From Galdieria sulphuraria (taxonomy: Eukaryota; Rhodophyta; Bangiophyceae; Galdieriales; Galdieriaceae): a stretch of 26,457 bases of DNA. This document shows, one piece after another, positions 9,808-17,781 of the stretch (position 1 is the stretch's first letter; each line of letters starts with the position of its first letter). The DNA is taken from NCBI RefSeq assembly GCF_000341285.1, contig NW_005178431.1:1-26457 (forward strand), given 5' to 3'. The position numbers were made by a program, and so were the translations under genes. The notes beneath the pieces were generated by a model. It was not told where the DNA came from. It saw only the letters and a list, made by a program, of their open reading frames with translations, and did not search any database.

Positions 9808-11067
9808 ATGATGCCCATTGTTGTTGATTGCGGTGCCAATACTTGTAAAGTAGGCTTTGTCAATGAAGATCAGCCTTGTGCTATATTTGAACCATTTGTT
9901 AGCCAAGCAAAGCCAAGAAGAGAACTGCTCAATAGCTCCAATGCATGCTATGTAGGTAATCAGTTGTCTAGAAGACGTGACGTGTTCCCTCTAGCATCTT
10001 CTCCTATTCAAAATGGCATTATTCAGGATTGGCATGCTATGGAAGAAATTTTTAAGTACATCTTTTTTGATGAACTCGACGTGGATCCTTTGCATCAAAC
10101 AGTAATCTTGTCAGAGCCATCTCTCAATCCGCTCAAGCAAAGAGAGAGAATGGTTGAAATGTTGTTTGAAGTATTTCATATTCCAGCTTTATATATTGCA
10201 AGCCAATCTATGTTGGCACTTTACAGTAGTGGCAAAACAACGGGAATTGTAGTTGATTCTGGTGATAGTATGACCAGTGTTGTTCCTATATATGAAGGTT
10301 ACACTGTTCAGAATGGTATACAACAACAGGATATTTCTGGAAAGCATTTGGAACAGTATTTAGCAAGAGTACGTATTTTCTCTCTTTTAAAAAATAACCT
10401 TCTCAATGCAAGCAAAAGTTGTTATGGAAGAAAGGATATCGCTTCGGCCTTCATCATAGAGAAAACGATATCATAAGAACTATGAAAGAAAATTCTTGTT
10501 ACATTGCATTAGACTATCAGAAAGAAATGGAACACTTTAAACAGGGCAAATTGAAAGGAAAATGCTTTCAATTACCGGATGATAGCCAAATTACTTTGGA
10601 CATTGAATGTTTTCAATGTCCTGAAATGTTGTTTCATCCACAACTAGTGGGTATACAGTCTTATGGGTTGATTGATATGGTTTGTAAATGCATTCAAGAA
10701 ATTCCATACAACATACGAAAGGTAATCGTTGTGGTCAATATTATCATATAACAAACTTTGAATAGGATCTGTGGAATAATATTGTCCTATCCGGAGGAAG
10801 CATGATGATAACGGGAATTCAAGATAGACTCAAGAAAGATTTAAAAAATAACATTCCATCCACTGCTGCATTTCATATCTTTCGTCTACCAGATGCTCGG
10901 TAATTATAGTTGAGGCATAGTCGTTATTTTAATAACTTCTTAGTAGATTGTCAACCTGGTTAGGAGGTTCCATTTTAGGCAATCTCCCATCTTTTGAAAA
11001 AATATGTATGACTTTGGAAGAGTATCATGAACTAGGAGCTGCAATGATTCATGAAAGATGCTTCTAG
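9808..11067 (+). CDS. Divergent actin / actin-related protein
   Basis: Four exons (9808-10368, 10413-10721, 10766-10899, 10944-11067) separated by three introns of exactly 44 bp encode 375 residues, the length of conventional actin. The fold is collinear with actin to the end: phosphate loop 1 as VVDCGANTCK, DSGD at 150-153, VPIYEGY, NNIVLSGGSMM, TWLGGSIL, and a C-terminal IHERCF. Several positions differ from true actin. The serine of loop 1 is alanine. The catalytic histidine of GVTHTVPIY is serine here (residue 157), while the catalytic glutamine is kept (Q133). The DNase-binding loop is replaced by a basic segment (QAKPRREL). The acidic N-terminus is missing. ATP binding looks possible, but hydrolysis and ordinary filament contacts are doubtful (inference). 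I cannot place it in a named ARP class. The start could be either of two adjacent ATGs. Confidence 0.8.
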
Positions 11068-11293
11068 TGTAGAATTCATAAAAAGGAATGTGAATAAACT
11101 CAAATTTCCGTCAATGAAAAAGAGATTTAGAGACGCACGAGATTTTTCAGTCTCCAGTGAATCAGCAGATAATCATATATACAAAAATGGGTGAGATAGA
11201 AACTTCATAGAGACAAAAGTTTGCATCGTCTTTCAATTCACAAGCAACTCAACGATTGTCGTTTTTCAACTTGTTGGAATGAAACATCAGTAA
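11051..11293 (+). CDS. Possible small spliced ORF overlapping the end of the actin-like gene
   Basis: An ATG at 11051 opens a frame different from that of the actin-like gene and overlaps its last 17 bases. It stays open for 46 codons, and a GTGAGA...CACAAG intron (11191-11244, 54 bp) would join it to 11245-11293, giving 62 residues. The product is basic and serine-rich at first, with a short hydrophobic end (IVVFQLVG). No family is recognised. Overlap of two same-strand coding regions is unusual, so this may be open 3' UTR. Confidence 0.2.
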
Positions 11294-11355
11294 ATACGAG
11301 AAAATACAATCTTCGGTCCAGTTAGCAAACATGCTTTATTGTTTTGAAACTACTT

Positions 11356-12552
11356 TTACACTTCAAGCTCAAAGTTGGCTGCTTGTACTGCGGTCATTTG
11401 TGTATGGAGACAAGGAGCGTAAAATAGTTCCCCAGTATATGCTCTTAAGAATGTGTTCACCATAACGATCCACCACAATATAAACAATACGCAAATAAAG
11501 ATGGTCGCCGATATTTTAAAAAATAGAAGCTGTGTCAATTTGTACAGATCCACAGTAGCCGCACTAAAGACTCCCAAAGGAAAAATAAGGCCCCACCAGC
11601 CAAGATTGAAAGGAAGACGATCTACAAACGTCTTTATGACTGCGAAAACTGCAAGAACGAGCCACCAAAAACCATAACCCCATAAGACACACGCTACTAA
11701 TATTCCTATTGCTGAAGTAGCCGAGGCAAGACTTTCATAAGCCACATCCGAAAGAGTATCCCCGAGACTTGCGAATATACGAGGGGCTGAAATACTGAGA
11801 CCAGTGGCTGCTAATGCCGCTGAACCTATAGGACCCAGAGGTAAGAAACAGCTAATAATTAGATCATTCGGTGGCAATTTGTGTAACACTAGGCGAAGGA
11901 AGAAAATAACGAGAATGCTCATTGCTATGGGCACGGATATGCCCCATAAGATAGCACTCAAAAATGCAATATAGCGAGCAAAAGCTATATTAGCAATGGT
12001 TGGTAAGATAACTCCACCAGTCGCTGCCGCTACTTCTGCTGGAACAACAGGTAAAACCCAAACGGCTGTCATCTTCTTCAAGGTGTGCTCATGTGTGCTT
12101 ATCATATAGATAGGAACAAGTAAACCAGAAGCCAAAGCCAACACGACGTTGATGCACCATAAAACCTCTGCTAGAGTTACAAATCCCGGACCCCATACCG
12201 GAACACAAAATAAGGCAACACCGTTGACTATTGTGGAAAGACCCATAGGAATAGCACCTAAGAACATGGATTGGACAGGATGGGAGAACATGGGTAAAGC
12301 GTCTTTGAAATAGAAAGTCCAACGAGCTAAAAACAGAATACTAAAAATAGTGAAGAGACCAACGTTCAACCACCAATATGCCCAAGCCAAGTCGAACAAG
12401 TGCGTAAATGGAAAAGGAAAATCATGTAAAAGTACCGCCAGAATACCAGTCCCCATAGTAGCAGCGAACCAACTTGGTATAAACTGTCGAACTATTTCCT
12501 TTGGACTGTCAATCTTTGTTAGTGGTTTTGGTATCTGTTTCAACACTTTCAT
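11356..12552 (-). CDS. TDT/SLAC1-family transporter (malate or sulfite type)
   Basis: An intronless gene of 398 residues with about ten hydrophobic segments. The N-terminal PSWFAATMGTGILAVLLHDF is the hallmark opening of the voltage-dependent anion channel / tellurite-resistance dicarboxylate (TDT) family, which includes yeast Mae1-type malate uptake, fungal Ssu1 sulfite efflux, bacterial TehA and plant SLAC1. The loop with PLGPIGSAALAATGLS and the late WWGLIFPLGVFSAATVDL segment also fit. Substrate cannot be read from sequence; organic acid or sulfite export would suit an acid-dwelling alga (inference). Both termini are short and no regulatory domain is attached. Being intronless among spliced neighbours, it is a candidate for acquisition from a microbe, though the TPR gene nearby is also intronless. 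It is head-to-head with the F-box gene across about 800 bp. Confidence 0.8.
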   Translation of the reverse strand: MKVLKQIPKPLTKIDSPKEIVRQFIPSWFAATMGTGILAVLLHDFPFPFTHLFDLAWAYWWLNVGLFTIFSILFLARWTFYFKDALPMFSHPVQSMFLGAIPMGLSTIVNGVALFCVPVWGPGFVTLAEVLWCINVVLALASGLLVPIYMISTHEHTLKKMTAVWVLPVVPAEVAAATGGVILPTIANIAFARYIAFLSAILWGISVPIAMSILVIFFLRLVLHKLPPNDLIISCFLPLGPIGSAALAATGLSISAPRIFASLGDTLSDVAYESLASATSAIGILVACVLWGYGFWWLVLAVFAVIKTFVDRLPFNLGWWGLIFPLGVFSAATVDLYKLTQLLFFKISATIFICVLFILWWIVMVNTFLRAYTGELFYAPCLHTQMTAVQAANFELEV

Positions 12553-13355
12553 TTGGTCAACTGTCTACACACAACCAATCCAAAGAACAGACTTTAAGTA
12601 CCGACGATACATAAAAATTTCTTCCAGAACTGAATTTGATGCCAATCAAAAGTAGAAAAAGGGCGGCTCTTCTGGAAGTCTTTATTTGCTGTCTTTTGCT
12701 TGGGAGGGGAATCAGTTGGATGTAAAACTTGTGATACTTGTTGATGTGTCACTTCATAAAGAATAACATATACTGAGGAGAAAAAAACATTTTTGGGCAA
12801 CTAGGACATTATGACTCAAAGCGTAGTTGATACCATTTCAGAATAATTCATAAGATGTATTATGTTTCAAGTGGGAACGAAACGAATATCTTTTCAGTGC
12901 TATTGTGGAAGAGTTGTTCAAGCAAACCTTGTATACATTTATCTTCTAAAACGTTTTGTCAAATAGTTTGCAAACCTTGTATTTGATAAACTATAAACGT
13001 AACTCATTTCTTAGTCTTTTTAAAACAAAGCAACGTATATATTTCATGTAGTTTAGTCACCTTGAAAAGGAGCGAGAGAAGTAATCACAACCAGACGATC
13101 TTCCCGCCGCTTCGATTTCTGTTGAGAGAATTGGAGGATTTCGTTGTTCGACTTGAAAAGGAAACAACGAGTAAATTATAGGGAAGGGTTATTCTTTTGA
13201 AATCTAGCTCTGAATCAGACAGAGTCTACAATTTCTCGTAAGCTCCTAGTATACGAATATAGAAATATAGTTTCTAGTCATTCGTTTGAACCTTGACCCG
13301 CTGTGGCACGAATCTGAAACAGTCTGTGTTATGCTGCAATTAATGGAATCGGACC
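12553..13355. other. Long divergent promoter region
   Basis: About 800 bp lie between the start codons of the transporter (minus) and the F-box gene (plus), long for this window. A 68-codon minus-strand frame at 12594-12800 begins with TTG and has no family resemblance. A 13 bp direct repeat is described separately. I see no RNA gene. The space probably holds two promoters and 5' UTRs. Confidence 0.45.
12922..12982 (+). repeat. 13 bp direct repeat in divergent promoter
   Basis: GCAAACCTTGTAT occurs at 12922-12934 and again at 12970-12982, 48 bp apart start to start. It could be a paired factor-binding site, but chance is possible in AT-rich DNA. Confidence 0.4.
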
Positions 13356-14715
13356 ATGTTTCTTGAAACACTGCCAGCAGGTATACAAGGCCCTTTTCTT
13401 GGTTTGTTATAGACTCTAACCTAATATTTCAGATGTTTTGAGGAATATATGCTGTCACTTGGACGGTATATCTCTAGCTCGACTTTCTAGCACCTGTAGA
13501 AAACTTAGAAACGTTTGCTCAGATGAGACTATATGGCTTGCTTGTGTCAAAAAAGAAATCCTGGAAGATGTCAAAGAAGAATTTATTCCGTTGTTAAACA
13601 AAAATTCTCCCAACCAAAGGGGCTGGTATAAGATATACCAATCACTTCATGGAGCTTCTTCACCCTGCTCTAGTGGTGACGGTTTGGATTTAACTACCAA
13701 CTCTTCGTTTACTTTCGATATTCCAGATTTCTCAGGCTTGAAACAATTTACTTTGAGTTTCTGGTTTTTCCTTGCCCGAGACGCAGATACACGTGATTTT
13801 CGTGCTCTCTGTTTTTTAGTTCCCAGTAAGGAAACCTTAAATGGTACTTTATGTTTACTATTAGGAGATGAAGACAATCGTTGCCATGTTTCTCAAGTCA
13901 TCTCGTCGAATGGAAATGTTCAAAGTGTTGATGAGGAGTCCGTATCGGTTCATGAAAGAGACAGCTTTCTTGTAGCTTCAAGAGTTCATTCCACTTTAAA
14001 GGAACTCCCATTTTATGAGTGGTCTCAAATTGTATTGGTTTGTCATCCACAAGACTCTGATGAACCTTGTGAGGCACCTTTTGAAATTTTCTTGAATGGA
14101 GAATCACATGGTGTGAAATTCGCATTGCCTGTCGAATACAATTTGGCAGCCAACTCCGTTCAATTGACATTCGGTTCTATGGATGGCCGCGCTAGGTTAC
14201 CTAATGCTTTTGGTCATTTGAGTAGAATCTTATTGATACCTCGTGCTGTCGACTCGTTGGGTTTATTGGCAATTTTACATCAAAGTTCGCCCTTTCTACC
14301 TTATCCCTTGTCTTGGATAGTATCGGCACAAAATGCATTTCATGAACGTGTAAATGAGGTACGTGTCCTAAGGAATTTTTTGGTTTGCATTCTGAATATG
14401 AAAATGGTGCAGATTGTACATGCGTCTAAAAGTTGTGACTTTTGTCATATCTTTCCAATGAAAGGCATTATTTATCGTTGTTTAGAATGTTTTCCAAGCT
14501 ATGATTTGTGTATGAAATGTTTCGAATCGGATGAGTTTATATTGGGACCATCGCTTAGTGACCATAGAGATGATCATCTGTTTCTTCCTGTTCGGAGACC
14601 ATGTTCCTTTCGATATTTTACTTATTTCAGACGTCATTACTCGACTGGTTTGATAAGTGTCACTACGAATGATTTGGAGCAAATAACTTTAGGCAATACT
14701 AGAAATGATGAATAA
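13356..14715 (+). CDS. F-box protein with LamG-like and ZZ zinc-finger domains
   Basis: Three exons (13356-13380, 13433-14358, 14413-14715) encode 417 residues. The tiny first exon supplies MFLETLPA, and the 52 bp intron joins it in phase 1 to complete an F-box at residues of about 3-45 (LPADVLRNICCHLDG ... LSSTCRKLRNVC). Residues of about 85-275 read as a beta-rich concanavalin/LamG-like sandwich (FTLSFWFFL; WSQIVLVCH; FEIFLNG). Residues of about 322-375 are a ZZ finger: CxxC, CxxC, CxxC and a closing H-x4-H. An F-box suggests an SCF ubiquitin-ligase substrate receptor; the other two domains would bind substrate or ligand (inference). The 54 bp second intron is stop-free and a multiple of three, so retention would insert 18 residues before the ZZ finger. 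The gene ends tail-to-tail with the facilitator gene. Confidence 0.75.
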
Positions 14716-14823
14716 ACAAGGTCTGTTTGTCTGTTTGCGCATGAGAGCGTGTGTTTGAAAACTTTATTTCATTGGTAAACATAAAAAAATACTTGTTATT
14801 ACATGTACGTATTGTATGAAAAT

Positions 14824-17298
14824 CTACCACTTGCTTTGTTCTATTTTCCATGGCCAAGGAGGTAAGCCACCTGCAATTATATAAATCATCAATAACAAAC
14901 CACTTTCTAAATAAAAAAACGACCGTCCATAAGTGAAAGGAAAAGGCAAATTCAGAGAAATAGCAGAAGCAAAAAGCGAACCCCCAATTACTGGTCCCGC
15001 CGCAAAGCCAGCACTTTGCAAACCTTGAGCAAGGCCTAAAGCTATTCCAACAGAGGAAGGATGTACAGAATTCTTCACAATCAATGCAATACCGGCCCAA
15101 CAACACTGTTCAAAAAAAGCCAGAAAAATATCAAACGATGCATAACCCAACCAAGATGCTATATTCTTTCTACTCCATCCAAATGAAGTAATGATAGCTG
15201 GTAACAAATAATCTAAACTCCCGACAAATAGACCTAACCGAATGGTCTTTACAACACCAAGTCTTCTAGCAATAAAAGGAAAGATATACAATGCAACGAG
15301 AATAGTTGTCATACCACTTATAGCCTGGACAAGTCCAATATCTGTTGAGGAAAATCCAAGTCCTCCAAAACTGGGTTGCGTGGAAGCCCAAATGGGAATC
15401 ACTTCATCTCCAGCCATCAAGGTAAATGAGATAAGCACAGCCACTATTAATACTTGACGAAAAGTTCGATTCTCAATGATAGCACCAGTTGGTTCCGGAA
15501 GTATTGTTCCTTCTTCATCAGGAGAAAATAAAGGAGTCTCTTCTATATTATTCTCTATAACTGTACTAGCCGCATCTTCTTCATCTATTCTTAACCTTTC
15601 AATAGCTTTCGAAGGAGCTCTAGAACGTAGGGCAGGAGAAAGCAAATTTGTAGCAGTAGCACCCAAACTTCCACTTAAACCATATGTCACAAAACTTGAG
15701 CTCTCACTACCTCTTCTTTCCGCGCTCGAAATCCCACGATTCTTTGGATACTCATCAGAGTAAAACCAATCATCTTCCTCCATTACGTCTCTTACTTGAG
15801 AACCCTTATATTCAGTTTCGTCATTGTTGTTATTATCTTCTTCTCTTCCATCTTCAGGAATACTAGTGCTTATAGAAAGACTTCGTTGCGAAGATGATAA
15901 TGCCTTGCTCCTCTTGTCTATCTCATCGTCTTCCGGTTCTAATATAGTCTCTGTCAGTAAAGGACCGATCTGTTCCGTATAACTTTCACGATTACTCCAA
16001 GAAAGACGATCATCCCACTCATGTTCCCTTCGTTCCCTACCTCTTCTACTACGAATGGATCGAGTTGAAGGCGTTGCTAGACCTGTAAAATCACGGGACC
16101 TCTCCGAACCAAGCAAAGGGCTTCGCAAGGAACGATTTGTCGGAGAAAATTCATTCAACGACATTGGTATAGAGGAGAATAGACTTTGACTCATTCGAGG
16201 TGTAATTCCAACTTGTCTTTCAAAACTTTCCAGTAGGTTTCTATCCAAAAAATTCTTCTCCTGTTCCCTTACAGATAAAACATCTGAAGGTGCCACAGAT
16301 ACCGTTTCAACTCCAGCTGACGAGTCGATCCATACTCCGGACTCTTGTGCAGAAGCATTGTCCGTAATTCCATACGCATAAGATAAATTTTGCTCTCTCG
16401 TACTGAAGTCATATCTGGGCTTACTTTCATCGAGAAAGAAGAATGCAAAAATTAAATCAATAAAGATATAGATAGAAACCACTAAGCAAGGTAATAAATA
16501 AGGATATCTGTCAAGAAGCGAACCAGAAGAAACATATTGAGGAAAATGTACTGCTGGTCGTGATAAGAATCCACCTATAACAGGTCCTATAACAACACCA
16601 ACTCCAAAGGTCAACCCAATCAAACCGAAAGCAGCGGATTCATTTGTAGAGTCCGTCACATCAGCTAGATAAGTTTTTGCCACAGCAATATTTCTACAAA
16701 GAGTCACAATATATTTGAAAAGGCTAATACTGACTTACCCACTAGAGAGGCCGTGTAAGAAACGAAATATCAAAGAAGTCGCTATATTTTTTGCCGTTCC
16801 AAAGAGATTAATAAAAATAAAATCGCCAAGTAGACCAACAAGTATAACAGGTCTCCTTCCTATTTGATCACTCAAAGCTCCCCATAATGGACTTCCAAAC
16901 ATGGACCCCAATGTAAAGCAAGAAGCAATCAAACCTGAATAGTAGCCTACTTCATTTTGACGCCAATCTGGTATGTTCATGAGGTCTCTTACCAAGAATG
17001 GCGCAAAAGGATAAACAACTATGCAAGTCAACAGAAATACTCTGAGAAGCAAAATTACTCACTAGTTACTGAAAATGCATCGGCTAGCACAGCAAGACCC
17101 AGAATAACACTATCAAATAAAACAAAAAAGTTCAGCTTTAGAACTCAACACAGTCAAACTAGAAACTCACAGTCGAAGAGTCGGAAGCGGAGTTGTGGTT
17201 GGTTTGGGTAACTCTAGAGATAAAGTTGGTTTCTCTGCAGGTGTGGTAGTTGCTTCTGGAGAAGGATATCTAGGAGGAAGGACCGAACTCTTTTTCAT
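14824..17298 (-). CDS. Major facilitator, ZIF1/ZIFL-like, with long acidic-serine loop
   Basis: Four exons (minus strand: 17171-17298, 17063-17109, 16739-17018, 14824-16693) with introns of 61, 44 and 45 bp give 774 residues. The first half matches plant ZIF1-like transporters and yeast YCR023C: VILGLAVLADAFSVTIVYPF in helix 1, GYYSGLIASCFTLGSMFGSP, the MFS signature GALSDQIGRRPVILVG, and a GLTFGVGVVIGPVIGGFLS segment. Helices 6 and 7 are separated by about 315 residues rich in S, R, E and D, where most family members have a much shorter loop. Plant relatives act at the vacuolar or plasma membrane on zinc-chelator or proton-coupled organic solutes; the substrate here is unknown. A 44 bp intron must be removed to restore helix 1; the unspliced reading would insert a false hydrophobic stretch. 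The start codon lies 17 bp from that of a possible small plus-strand gene. Confidence 0.75.
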
Positions 17299-17315
17299 TT
17301 TAAGAGTTTCTCAAG
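17299..17315. promoter_or_regulatory. Possible 17 bp head-to-head gap
   Basis: If both flanking starts are right, the facilitator and the small plus-strand gene share only 17 bp between ATGs, so their promoters must lie inside each other's transcribed DNA. This depends on the less certain small gene. Confidence 0.2.
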
Positions 17316-17613
17316 ATGATGAATTCTGCTTTAACTGGTTTACCTACGATCCAACCGAAGAATGAAACAACGAATTTCTGGTGGAAGCATCGGCAGATTT
17401 CAAAGCCAACTCAGCAAATGGAATTGTTTTAATAGGAATTGGAGGTTACTTAGTTGGAAATAAAAGTTTGTAAGTTTGAAAGGGCTAACTTTACAAAAGT
17501 ATTCTTGTATCTACAGTAAGTCTGACGAGTTTATCCTCTTTTACGTTGGAACAATGCGGTCTTGCCAACAAGACTTGGTCGTTTATTTCAATGATATATC
17601 GGCAATCAACTGA
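17316..17613 (+). CDS. Possible small spliced membrane protein, 66 residues
   Basis: Three short exons (17316-17337, 17388-17469, 17517-17613) fit together in phase. The second intron (17470-17516, 47 bp) is a strong candidate: GTAAGT donor, CTAAC branch-like site, CTACAG end. The first (17338-17387, 50 bp) has a weaker GTTTAC donor. The product has a small-residue transmembrane-like segment, GIVLIGIGGYLVG, at about residues 19-31, then KSFKSDEFILFYVG. It has no family I can name. The phase agreement over two introns and the typical intron sizes favour a real gene. The alternative ATG at 17319 would shorten it by one residue. About 170 bp separate its stop from the end of the fusion gene on the other strand. 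Confidence 0.4.
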
Positions 17614-17781
17614 TCTCCTTTATCTTTCAGAAATAATTAGTGTGCTATTTCGTCAAGTTCTACTAATTCAAGAGTCTTCATTTTGGGCCATGTTTAATCC
17701 CAAATCTGTCTCCTAAACATTTCTAAAATGAAACAAGTCCCAATTCCGCATTGTGTGGCTTTTGAAGAAGAATATCCATTC

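Noticed and set aside
14699-15106. Minus-strand 135-codon frame at the end of the facilitator gene
   Set aside because: Cysteine- and phenylalanine-rich shadow of the transporter's last helices in another frame.
17019-17062. Coding reading of this 44 bp segment in the facilitator
   Set aside because: It is open in the downstream exon's frame and hydrophobic. But GTGAGT...GCATAG removes it and joins helix 1 exactly as in ZIF1-like proteins, so it is an intron.
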